Part shown: positions 1 to 8,075 of the stretch, piece after piece
Layout of the letters: every line of letters starts with the position of its first letter
Numbering within the stretch: the first letter of the stretch is position 1
Source: Parabacteroides sp.
GTDB taxonomy: Bacteria > Bacteroidota > Bacteroidia > Bacteroidales > Tannerellaceae
Assembly (NCBI GenBank): GCA_022775005.1
Contig: JALFJR010000098.1
Coordinates: 1-41,664 of the forward strand
Length of the DNA: 41,664 nt
Reading direction: 5' to 3'
Notes under the pieces: generated by a model
What the model saw: the letters and a program-made list of their open reading frames with translations, nothing else
The model's database searches: none
What the model was told of the DNA's origin: nothing
Position numbers and translations under genes: made by a program

Positions 1-431
1 TACAAGCCAAAATAGAACTTCATATCGTACTTATCTGCCAAACGCAGATACATATCAATCAGATCCACTGATGGCATATAGCAACCGAAGGTTTTCATGA
101 GATACTCCGAAGGATAGGTGATGAATTTCCGATAACCCGAGCGGATCACGATCACGGTGTCGATACCGATCGCCTTCATGTGCGCAAAGTCACGATCCCA
201 CTCCTGCTCACCCCAATTCTGGTGCACAATGTCGTGTGAGATCTCATCGAGGAATGTACCTGTGATCTTCAAGCCCTGTGCTTTGGGCACGATCAATGGA
301 TTGGTATTTGTAGAGACGTGCGCCACATCTCTACCATCACTCGACGCCGTACAAGCGGAAAGCGATCCTGCTGCCAACGCTGCGCTGCTAACTGACAATT
401 GCTTGATAAAATTTCTTCTGCTGTTCGTCAT
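1..431 (-). CDS. DUF4434-type Tat-exported lipoprotein (3' part cut off by window edge)
   Basis: The ATG is at 431 and the frame stays open to base 1, so about 143 residues are visible and the C-terminus lies outside the window. The N-terminus has a twin-arginine motif (SRRNFIK, residues 4-10), then an Ala/Ser-rich stretch ending in a lipobox with Cys27 (LSAC). A folded, lipid-anchored periplasmic or surface protein is expected. The mature part begins with GTFLDEISHDIVHQNWGE and continues with GIDTVIVIRSGYRKF, which I recognise as the start of the DUF4434 family common in Bacteroidales glycan-use loci, probably TIM-barrel glycosidase-like. The exact enzymatic role is unknown. It follows the susC/susD pair on the same strand but has its own -7 element at 462-469. 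Confidence 0.75.
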   Translation of the reverse strand, partial: MTNSRRNFIKQLSVSSAALAAGSLSACTASSDGRDVAHVSTNTNPLIVPKAQGLKITGTFLDEISHDIVHQNWGEQEWDRDFAHMKAIGIDTVIVIRSGYRKFITYPSEYLMKTFGCYMPSVDLIDMYLRLADKYDMKFYFGL

Positions 432-461
432 GGTTTCCAATTTTTATAATTACAACGGCAG

Positions 462-469
462 CAAAGATA
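462..469 (-). promoter_or_regulatory. Bacteroidetes -7 promoter element for the DUF4434-type gene
   Basis: Read on the minus strand this is TATCTTTG, a full match to TAnnTTTG, 30 bases upstream of the ATG at 431. I see no clear -33 TTTG. It suggests the lipoprotein gene is transcribed separately from susCD. Confidence 0.6.
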
Positions 470-480
470 CATATTTTTTA

Positions 481-659
481 GAGGAGAAAAGTGGACGCCT
501 CCACATTAGAATGCGAGGCACCTCCGCATTGGGCAGCGGCAATGCCTCGCATTAGGCAGTAAGTCGGTATTACCTTAGAAGGTAAGAGCGCATTACCTTA
601 GGGAGTAAGACATCATTACCTTAGAAAGTAAGGCATCGTTACCTTAGAAAGGGAGATAG
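481..659. repeat. Degenerate tandem array, 23-base pitch, about eight units
   Basis: Units begin with CATT-like starts at 504, 527, 550, 568, 591, 614 and 637. All steps are 23 bases except one of 18, which equals loss of five bases (CCTTA). A weaker first unit covers about 481-503. The last four units share TTACCTTAG; the one at 570-585 is a dyad with perfect 7-base arms (TTACCTT, AG, AAGGTAA). The first units form an 11-base perfect inverted repeat, AATGCGAGGCA (510-520) with TGCCTCGCATT (543-553). The array fills the gap between the susD stop (661) and the next gene's promoter. Function unknown. Confidence 0.85.
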
Positions 660-660
660 A

Positions 661-2231
661 CTATCGTGTGCCTCCAGCCCACCAAACCGGTTCGCTATAG
701 ACAAAGGAGCCGTCGCCCTGTGCCGCATAGACATTCGGGTTGGTCGTGGTGTCGCCCGAACCATAAGCGCAACGCAAGGGGAAATGTCCCTTCGGGTATT
801 CCGTGGTCGCAGCGTTCAATGGATTAACCAGCTTAATGAACGACTCACCCAAATAGGTCATACGCCGATAATCCGAGAAAGCCTCCGGAGATTCACCTTG
901 GCTGCCAAAGAAGGCCAAATACTTCTCAATCATCACCTCCTGCAACGGATTCGCATTGTAGAGCGGACGGACATGTGCCTCGAAGTGCTCATCCGCCATG
1001 GCCGCCGACAGGGTGCATTCGCCATCAACCTTCTTCTTAAAAGTGGAGTTGATCGCTGCCTTCACGCCCGTGGCTAAATTCACATAGGCCGCCGATATCG
1101 CCGCTTTCAATGTTTCGGACGCATCCAGTCCTAAACGCGCCTGCGCTTCTGCCTTCAAGAAGAGCAACTCATGATAGCTCAGCAACTGCGTGGGGCCCGT
1201 CTCCGCCCAATCCGTAGCGGCCTCGCTGTAAAGTTCTGGCTCTTCTCGCCCTCACCATTAGGCAGCGGATAGTAGGTCGGATCGGAAGGAGTAATCAATT
1301 TCATATCGCTATTGATCGCAATTTGGTTCGCACGTGGATCCTGACGGCTGATCAACTTATCCATCAAACTTTTACTCAAACCACACGCATCACGGCTACG
1401 AGCCAAGACATAGGTGGGATTGTAAGTGCTCGCCCCATCATATTTATCCAGTTTCATCTCCTCGTCTGCAGAGGTGAAAGATTTAGATACATAGTCGAGA
1501 ATCTTGTTGAGGTCTCCCGTGCGATCCGCACTCCGCCCCAAAAGACGCATCGTATAGCGCGCCTTCAAGGCGTAAACCGCTTTCGTCCATTTGGCCGCAT
1601 CCCCTTTATAATAGAGGTCTGCCGCTCCCAATGTCGTCGCATTTCCTTGCGCTAAATCATTCAATGCCTCATCCAAAAGTTTCATCACATCCTGATAAAT
1701 AGCCTCCTGCTTATCAAGGTTAGGCGTCATAAACTCGCGGAAGTTAAGCGCCTCACTCCAGGGCACATCCCCGTGCATGTCAGTCAAGAAAGCCAAATTG
1801 TAAGCCATCATCGTACGAGCGATTCCCCGATTGACATGGTTGTTGACCTCCACACCCTCTGCTGAACAGGCATTGATCACATCCTGACAAGCATTAAGGT
1901 TGTTGTAGATATAGCCCCAACAGTTGCCCCAGTTGCTGGCATCCTCCATTTGGAACAGTCTGTGATCCGCTTCATAAAGCTGCTCCACAGTTCCTCCCTC
2001 ATGCTCCATGATGACGGAAAGAAAAGCACTGTAATCTCCACCCGTCACGCTGAACGCCGTTGACATTTGCACCTCGGTGATCAGGAAAGAGGTATTCACG
2101 CTGGTCGGGTGGTTAATGTCTTGGTTGATCTCATCCATTTTGTCCTCCGAGCATCCCGTCGGCAACACCAATGTGCCTAAACCCGCGCATACGTAGAGGA
2201 ATGTCTTATATAATGTAGTCTTCATTGTCAT
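661..2231 (-). pseudogene. SusD/RagB-family nutrient-binding lipoprotein, split by a frameshift
   Basis: Two overlapping frames together give a full-length SusD-like protein of about 520 residues. The first (2231 down to 1179) has a lipoprotein signal with Cys27 (LPTGC) and SusD-like helices (LNACQDVINACS, MMAYNLAFLTDMHGDVPWSEAL). The second (visible from about 1251 to the TAG at 661) continues with ELYSEAATDWAETGPTQLL and SYHELLFLKAEAQARLG, a very SusD-like C-terminal helix. Moving between them needs a one-base deletion (or two-base insertion) within about 1226-1251. No slippery heptamer or homopolymer is there, so a mutation or sequencing error is likelier than programmed frameshifting. SusD caps the SusC channel and binds the glycan at the cell surface; susC is 19 bases upstream. 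If the shift is real, the lid protein is truncated at about 350 residues. Confidence 0.85.
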
Positions 2232-2250
2232 ATTCTCGATTTATCTGTCC

Positions 2251-5200
2251 TTAAAATTTGAAATTCAAGCCTAAACCATAGCTGCTGGTCTGCGGAAGAG
2301 AGAAACGTTCCATCGCACCAGACATATTGCCGTTACCCTGCGAAGTTTCCGGGTCAATGTTCTTCACCTTGCTCCACAATAAGATATTGCGGGCGAAGAG
2401 ACTCACATTCACCTCCATCCAATTACTCTTGAACACCGGATAGGCCAACGAGATCTCGCGCAATTTCACGAAGTCATTGTCCGACACGCGGCTCTCCCAG
2501 ATGCTGGATCGACTGGTATAGAACTTCTCTATCTTATCGGCTGGGATCTGGATGGTCTTCACGTCACTATAGATCGGATTGCCATTACTGTCTGTGCCGG
2601 TCTGCACTACACCGGTTGATTCCGCATAACCCCGATCGCGGTCGATACCGCTCTGTTTGCTCACGCCATAGTAGTCCAACTCACCATTCGTACCCGCTAA
2701 GATCTGTCCGCCTTTGTGCCAATCAAAAGTCGCAGAAAGACGAGCTTTGTAAACCGTAAGCGAAGTGTTAAAGCCTAATGTGAAATCAGGGCTGACACGG
2801 GCGATGACTCCCTCGCCACCGGCCACCGGCATACCCTCCTCCGTAATCACGATGTTACCCTTGTCATCACGCTTAAAGCAGGGACCCCAGACAACCGGAT
2901 ACTTCTCACCAGCCATCGCACGCACATTCGGAGAGGTGTAGCCTCCCAATTGAATACTGGAAACACCCTCAGCCAACTCATCCACAAAGTTGTTAATCTT
3001 CGAGAAATTGAAGGTCATGTCCCAATTGATGTTCTTTCGGCGGATTGGATTGAGCGTCAACGAAAACTCATGCGCATCGGTATGCACCTTACCACCGTTT
3101 GTGTAGTAAGAGGAAGCTCCAGTGGATCGAGGCAAGGGGATAGAGAAGATCTGATCCTTCACATTCTGACGAGAATAAGTATAGCTGAGGCTCACCAAGC
3201 CATCCAAGAAAGTCAAGTCCGGACCAAGCTCATAGGAGCGTGTGTTCTGCGGCTTCAAGTTGGGGTCATAGACCGTTGTGCTACGGCGATAACCCATCTG
3301 TCCATCAATCGGATATGCAATGCTGACTCCTGAGATAAACCCACCACCGAAGCTACCCTTCGTGTAGTAGTCGGGATAGTACTGCCCGGCCATACCCACC
3401 TCTGCATAGGAAGCACGGATCTTACCAAAGGTCAGGATTTCGTTCTTCAACGGTTCCAATTCCGTGAAGATGAATCCAACAGAGACGGAGGGATAGAAGA
3501 AAGTACGATTGCCACGGGGCATGGTAGATACCTTATCGACACGTCCCGTCGCATTCAAATAGAGCATACGCTTATAGGAGAGCGAAAGATTACCAAAGAA
3601 ACCCATCGTACGTTTCTGTGTGTAAGACTCTGAGTTGTTATACACAGCGGCATTATTCATGTGGTTCCAGCCCGCAAAGTTGTAATCTGTTCCAGTATCT
3701 GAATAAAGTTTGTTCGTACTGTGGATAAACTCATTTCCTAACAAGGCATTGAAATCCAGATCCTCCGTAATCTGCCAATCGTAGTTGGCGGTCAATAGGG
3801 AATTGAGCGCCACCTTGGTATAGCCTCGGTGATTGATCGAGCCTTGACCATCACGGAAACCGTAGGCGTTAAGGTTCGTGTAGTTGGTTTGGTAAGCATC
3901 TGTACCCAACGTATATTTCACGTTCAACGTGTGATTCTGCGTGCCAAAGTTAGTCTTGAAGTTCAAATAGGTATTTCCAAAGAAACGAATGTTCTTCTCA
4001 TAGTAAGCACAGTTTCCCGAGATCCAATAAGGATTTCCCCAACGAGCCACGGTACGATAGCTCACCTGCGTATAGGGATCGCCATAAGCGTGATTAGGAA
4101 TGCCATTCAAATTATAAGAGGGAGGAGCCAAGAAAACACTGGCCACAATACCATCGTTCGCGCCCTGTTGCTTGTCGATGCGCGAATAGGTGAAGTTACC
4201 CGTAAATCCTGTCGTAAAATGGGAGTTCAACGCGGTCTCAGCCGCCAACTTGGCGTTGTAGCGTTCCATGCCTGTGGACGGTACGATACCTTTCTGTTTA
4301 GCGTTACCCAAAGAGAAAGAGTAATGCCCTTTATCATTCGCCTGCTGCACGTTCAGCGAGTTATTCCATACATAACCTGTCTGAAAGAAATCTCCCGTAT
4401 TGTCATAAGATTGGGGGATCACCCAATTAGCCTCGTCTTCCATACCGGTGCCGTTGGCCTTGCCCAATTGCTGCACATAGTATTTGCCCGGATGGCCGTT
4501 TGCATTGCCTCCATAAGTCGGGTCATTAGCCAACTCCGAGATCAACGGTCCCCAAGAGGATTGTCCAGTAGGTTGATACTTACCACCTGAACCTTGGGCA
4601 TAAGTTGATTGCAACTCCGGCTTGCGTGACATTTTGTCCATACTCAACGAGGTAGAGAAAGAAATCTGTGGCTTACCTTTCTTAGCGTTCTTGCCGCTCT
4701 TTGTCGTAATAATAACCACACCATTAGAAGCCCGCATACCATAAAGCGCAGAGGCTGCCTGGCCCTTCAATATATTGATACTCTCGATGTCATTCGGATC
4801 AATATCGAAGGAACGGTTGGCATTATCCGCTCCAGAGGTAGAGTTACCTGTATCATAATCAGACGTAGAAGCGATTGGCATACCATCCACTACATAGAGC
4901 GGTGTATTGTCACCCGTAAACGAACGTGAGCCACGAATCGTCATCTTAGAAGAGGCACCCGGCATACCACTGGAAGGCGTAAAGTCAATACCAGAAACCT
5001 TTCCCTGCAAGGCACCCGTCAATGAAGTATTAGCACCCTGCGTTAACTGCTCTCCCTTTACATCCTGCACGGCATAGCCCAAGGCCTTTTTCTCCTTCGA
5101 GATACCCATCGCCGTTACCACCACCTCGTCGAGGTTCTGCGTGTCCGCCATTAGCCGCACCTGCAGAGTAGGTTTGATCGCTACCTCCTGCGAGCGCATA

Positions 5201-5430
5201 CCGATGTAAGAAATCATCAATGTCTTAGCTGATTGAGGAACATCCAACGAGAATGTTCCATCGAAATTGGTCACTGTGCCAGTTGTAGTCCCCTTCACGA
5301 TGATGGAGGCGCCGATAATCGGCTCTCCATCTTCTGCAGAAAGGACGGTACCCGTGATGCGTGTGTTCTGCGCATTGGCTATGCTCGCACCCGAAAGCAA
5401 CGTCAGCACTACGTAAGATAACCTTCTCAT
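2251..5430 (-). CDS. SusC/RagA-family TonB-linked outer-membrane transporter
   Basis: This 1059-residue protein has a cleavable signal peptide (residues 1-20, ending SIANA) and a carboxypeptidase-D regulatory-like domain from about residue 24 (TRITGTVLSAEDGEPIIGAS). A TonB box-like DEVVVTAM at 101-108 follows, then a plug domain (about 110-245, including MTIRGSRSF and PLYVVDGMPI) and a long beta-barrel ending in an aromatic C-terminus (GLGLNFKF). Length and order are normal for the SusC family. It imports glycan or other nutrient fragments through the outer membrane using TonB energy, partnered by the SusD-like protein downstream. The substrate cannot be read from sequence. No ECF sigma, anti-sigma or hybrid two-component regulator lies in the window. 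The start at 5430 gives the expected signal peptide. Confidence 0.95.
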   Translation of the reverse strand: MRRLSYVVLTLLSGASIANAQNTRITGTVLSAEDGEPIIGASIIVKGTTTGTVTNFDGTFSLDVPQSAKTLMISYIGMRSQEVAIKPTLQVRLMADTQNLDEVVVTAMGISKEKKALGYAVQDVKGEQLTQGANTSLTGALQGKVSGIDFTPSSGMPGASSKMTIRGSRSFTGDNTPLYVVDGMPIASTSDYDTGNSTSGADNANRSFDIDPNDIESINILKGQAASALYGMRASNGVVIITTKSGKNAKKGKPQISFSTSLSMDKMSRKPELQSTYAQGSGGKYQPTGQSSWGPLISELANDPTYGGNANGHPGKYYVQQLGKANGTGMEDEANWVIPQSYDNTGDFFQTGYVWNNSLNVQQANDKGHYSFSLGNAKQKGIVPSTGMERYNAKLAAETALNSHFTTGFTGNFTYSRIDKQQGANDGIVASVFLAPPSYNLNGIPNHAYGDPYTQVSYRTVARWGNPYWISGNCAYYEKNIRFFGNTYLNFKTNFGTQNHTLNVKYTLGTDAYQTNYTNLNAYGFRDGQGSINHRGYTKVALNSLLTANYDWQITEDLDFNALLGNEFIHSTNKLYSDTGTDYNFAGWNHMNNAAVYNNSESYTQKRTMGFFGNLSLSYKRMLYLNATGRVDKVSTMPRGNRTFFYPSVSVGFIFTELEPLKNEILTFGKIRASYAEVGMAGQYYPDYYTKGSFGGGFISGVSIAYPIDGQMGYRRSTTVYDPNLKPQNTRSYELGPDLTFLDGLVSLSYTYSRQNVKDQIFSIPLPRSTGASSYYTNGGKVHTDAHEFSLTLNPIRRKNINWDMTFNFSKINNFVDELAEGVSSIQLGGYTSPNVRAMAGEKYPVVWGPCFKRDDKGNIVITEEGMPVAGGEGVIARVSPDFTLGFNTSLTVYKARLSATFDWHKGGQILAGTNGELDYYGVSKQSGIDRDRGYAESTGVVQTGTDSNGNPIYSDVKTIQIPADKIEKFYTSRSSIWESRVSDNDFVKLREISLAYPVFKSNWMEVNVSLFARNILLWSKVKNIDPETSQGNGNMSGAMERFSLPQTSSYGLGLNFKF

Positions 5431-5601
5431 AACTCTTTTCTTGTCAAATTAAACAAACTTTTCACCTTAAAGATCTCTATCTATTCACCCTTTCGAGTGT
5501 CATCGAAATATCAAAAAGAAATTTTTTCGATGCGAATATAATCATTATATTTTTATATAATCTATTTTTAAAGAAAAATGATTCATATTTGTCAAATAAT
5601 A

Positions 5602-5633
5602 CAAACTTAAAGCACACATAAATAATATTCAAA
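5602..5633 (-). promoter_or_regulatory. Probable susC promoter with -33 and -7 elements
   Basis: On the minus strand TTTG (5630-5633) is followed after 20 bases by TAAGTTTG (5602-5609), matching the Bacteroidetes -33/-7 consensus and spacing. Transcription would start near 5597, leaving a leader of about 165 bases before the susC ATG. Confidence 0.6.
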
Positions 5634-5896
5634 GAATGTTTAGTTCATTAACAAAAGGAAAGAACATATATATATGTAAGTATCCTATAAAGTACACATC
5701 GTAGAGTCAAGATCTCTTTAGTTACTTTACGCACAAGAAACATGAAACATATAATGGCTAAAGAAAGAAAGTCGGTTCAATCTGCGCTGCCCTCTTTTAT
5801 GTATAAAGATATTTCAGGTCAACTATATCTATAAATGCCCCACCACAATAAGTCTAAAGACACAAGAAGCCTATTTCATAATACGTCCGCACGCCG

Positions 5897-5956
5897 TCAA
5901 ACGATCGACTGACCTATATCAAACGATCGACTGACGACTATCAAACGATCGTTTGA
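5897..5956. repeat. Three-unit array of 16-base dyads at exact 22-base pitch
   Basis: TCAAACGATCGACTGA occurs at 5897-5912 and 5919-5934, and TCAAACGATCGTTTGA at 5941-5956. The third is a perfect 16-base palindrome; the first two carry the same left arm and a diverged right arm. Spacers are 6 bases (CCTATA, CGACTA). The regular pitch of about two helical turns suggests sites for a protein that binds along one face of the DNA. It lies about 290 bases upstream of the susC promoter and about 75 bases after the esterase stop codon. Confidence 0.9.
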
Positions 5957-6029
5957 CATCATCCGAACGTCCTATAAAATTATGAATAAAGAGGCATTGG
6001 AACGCTATACAGTAAGCAGTTCATTTACC

Positions 6030-7157
6030 TTATCCATTTACGATTGTTCTCATAAAGGATATCAACTCATCTGCCATACGTTCATGTTGCTGTCGACTGG
6101 GATGCCATCCAGCAGCATAGCCCAGATCTCCAGTCTGAGGTGTAAAATCGAATCGATACATACATTTGTCACCAGCAGTTTTAGATTCTTGAACAACTTC
6201 GTCCAAAACAGATTGTAGATCCTCTAAAGGTTTTCCATGTAACATACATCCCGTCATCCAAATGATTTTTGCATCAGGATAAATAGAACGAAGCTTTTGA
6301 CTAAACTTCACAAAAGCGTCTTTCAAAAGATGTATAGAGTAGCCTTCTAATACACAATCATTTGTACCCAAGTTTACACAGACAATATCTGGAATATAAC
6401 GAGAGAAGTCCCATACTTCTGTTGTGTCTCCATATAAGGTATAGTCATACAAATTTGGTAAACAATCTACACTTCCTTCCACAGGACCTCCATAATTCCG
6501 ATAAACACCTATTCCACTACGGGCAACAACTACATATTGTGCATTTAATCCTTTTGATACCAAAGCAGGGTAAGCATAGTAGTGATTCTCTGTCTCCTTA
6601 GAAAAGGTATCAGATGGATTATTACTTTCTATCCCATAACCACAAGTCATTGAGTTACCCACAAACTCCAGCCGCAGGGAGTACTGCCGCTCTTTGGCCT
6701 GTAAATGACAATCTTGATCTAACAAAAATCCTCTAAATTCCGAAACTGGCAGAAAGGATTCTATACAATTCATGATAAAAACCTCATGAATTCCATCTGG
6801 CAACTGTGAGGCTAAAGTAATTACCGAATCTTGCTCATTCGCAAAAGCAACTTTAAATGGATCATTATCATCTATCCTCACCATAAAAAAACCACTCATT
6901 GGTTTTGCTATCATATTAAGCGATGTCCCTTCAAAAAGAGCAGATATACTCACTCCAGGATAAGTGAATCGAGGGGCATCCGGATTAGCAAAACTTATTC
7001 TACCCACATATTCAATATGAGGATCTGAGGGCAGAATAAATGTAGCATTTTCAGGGATAAAATGAGAGACTTCTTGAACCTGCGCTCTATTGTCCACTTC
7101 ATCGCAAGCCACAAAGCAAAAACAAAGTATTATATAAACCATAAAACATCTACACAT
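6030..7157 (-). CDS. CE2-like SGNH carbohydrate esterase, lipoprotein
   Basis: This 375-residue protein matches the layout of carbohydrate esterase family 2 (acetyl-xylan esterase-like): an N-terminal beta-sandwich (about 30-160) followed by an SGNH hydrolase domain. Block I is FVGNSMTCGYG with nucleophile Ser169, where GDS is more usual. Block III is GTND at 264-267, and the catalytic His is H352 in GWHPS. CE2 enzymes often work as a Ser-His dyad, consistent with no Asp before the His. A short hydrophobic N-terminus ends in FVAC, so it is probably lipid-anchored at Cys18. I prefer the ATG at 7157 over a TTG at 7178 because the latter lies inside the upstream gene. It is the last gene of the MBOAT operon, suggesting removal or editing of O-acetyl groups on a polysaccharide. 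Confidence 0.8.
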   Translation of the reverse strand: MCRCFMVYIILCFCFVACDEVDNRAQVQEVSHFIPENATFILPSDPHIEYVGRISFANPDAPRFTYPGVSISALFEGTSLNMIAKPMSGFFMVRIDDNDPFKVAFANEQDSVITLASQLPDGIHEVFIMNCIESFLPVSEFRGFLLDQDCHLQAKERQYSLRLEFVGNSMTCGYGIESNNPSDTFSKETENHYYAYPALVSKGLNAQYVVVARSGIGVYRNYGGPVEGSVDCLPNLYDYTLYGDTTEVWDFSRYIPDIVCVNLGTNDCVLEGYSIHLLKDAFVKFSQKLRSIYPDAKIIWMTGCMLHGKPLEDLQSVLDEVVQESKTAGDKCMYRFDFTPQTGDLGYAAGWHPSRQQHERMADELISFMRTIVNG

Positions 7158-7164
7158 GACGGTT

Positions 7165-8070
7165 CTAATTAATTCCAATACTATCTAAATCAGCAATAAC
7201 TAAATCCGTCCGCAATCGTCTTCCTTCCGCAGACAAATGATAAGCCGTATTCCAAAACAACGTATCATTCAAAGCATAACGAGCAGGTGACACTACAAAT
7301 GGCACAGAATCAATTTCTAACGTAGAAGCAATCTCATCAATATACGACTTCGACATATTGAAACTCGTGAGAGCGTACGATGGAGGAAGCAATATGACCT
7401 TAATCCCCCTTTCCCTTAATTGTTTTACTTCATTGGTAAAAATATGGATTTGGTCAACCTTTGGACGCTCAGTAAGTGGCAAACAAGGAAATACCCGCCT
7501 TGGTTGATCCAAATGAAGTATATAATCACCAAACTCATTAAAACCTTTTGGATTATCCGCATACTCATCAACAACCTTTCGTTTTAATAATGAAGGTGTA
7601 AATACTTTCGAACATAAATAGGACGGATAAGTAGTCCATTCCTTATACATAAGGCAGTTATTCCATTGTTTCGTTTGGATGAACAAATCTGCTAAGGCTG
7701 ATGAGCCATAGTAATTAATAAACTGATTGTACTCCGGAACAAGCACAACTACGTCACCCGTATTCACATATAAATTAATCTCATACAGCATGTAATTCAT
7801 ACCAAGTCCAGCATGTAATCCCATGTTTGCTACAGGCATGCCAAAGTACTCTTGCACACGATAGCTATCCAATCCATACGATAGATTTGACCCCCCCACA
7901 AAGCAAATTTTTCTACCACTTAGCGATGCTATATGGGCTTGCTTTTCCTGATCTACCAATACAATCTCATTCCAAGAGCCTATTAAATGCATCATCATAA
8001 ACATTGACAAACTCGCTAACAATAGAAAGATGCATGAAACACATAAGAACTTACGAAGAAAACGTATCAT
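7165..8070 (-). CDS. Membrane-anchored SGNH-like protein paired with MBOAT
   Basis: The 301-residue product starts with a single membrane segment (about residues 8-30). An extracytoplasmic SGNH-like domain follows: GGSN block with Ser61 and a C-terminal His278 in YHLSAEG. The ATG at 8070 lies 5 bases after the MBOAT stop codon, so I chose it over a GTG at 8256 inside that gene. Small membrane SGNH proteins next to MBOAT acyltransferases typically take the acyl group from the MBOAT partner and pass it to a glycan (compare PatB, AlgJ/AlgX). That role is inferred from context. The CE2-like esterase begins 7 bases after its stop. Confidence 0.75.
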   Translation of the reverse strand: MIRFLRKFLCVSCIFLLLASLSMFMMMHLIGSWNEIVLVDQEKQAHIASLSGRKICFVGGSNLSYGLDSYRVQEYFGMPVANMGLHAGLGMNYMLYEINLYVNTGDVVVLVPEYNQFINYYGSSALADLFIQTKQWNNCLMYKEWTTYPSYLCSKVFTPSLLKRKVVDEYADNPKGFNEFGDYILHLDQPRRVFPCLPLTERPKVDQIHIFTNEVKQLRERGIKVILLPPSYALTSFNMSKSYIDEIASTLEIDSVPFVVSPARYALNDTLFWNTAYHLSAEGRRLRTDLVIADLDSIGIN

Positions 8071-8075
8071 ATCTC

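Larger units (their letters stand above)
5431..6029. other. 599-base gene-free region upstream of susC
   Basis: This AT-rich gap holds the likely susC promoter (5602-5633), a leader of roughly 165 bases, and the three-unit 22-base array at 5897-5956. I see no convincing coding frame, RNA gene or strong terminator here. The esterase gene that ends at 6030 reads toward it. Confidence 0.6.

Noticed and set aside
1226-1251. Programmed -1 ribosomal frameshift in susD
   Set aside because: No X-XXY-YYZ slippery heptamer in the correct frame and no clear downstream pseudoknot; SusD family genes are not known to use frameshifting.
3829-4590. Plus-strand open frame of 253 codons inside susC
   Set aside because: It lies entirely antisense to a clearly real gene, has no recognisable domain and no promoter; it is a coding shadow.
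5897-5956. Plasmid-type iteron origin
   Set aside because: The 22-base pitch fits, but there are only three units and no replication initiator or partition gene; the surroundings look chromosomal.
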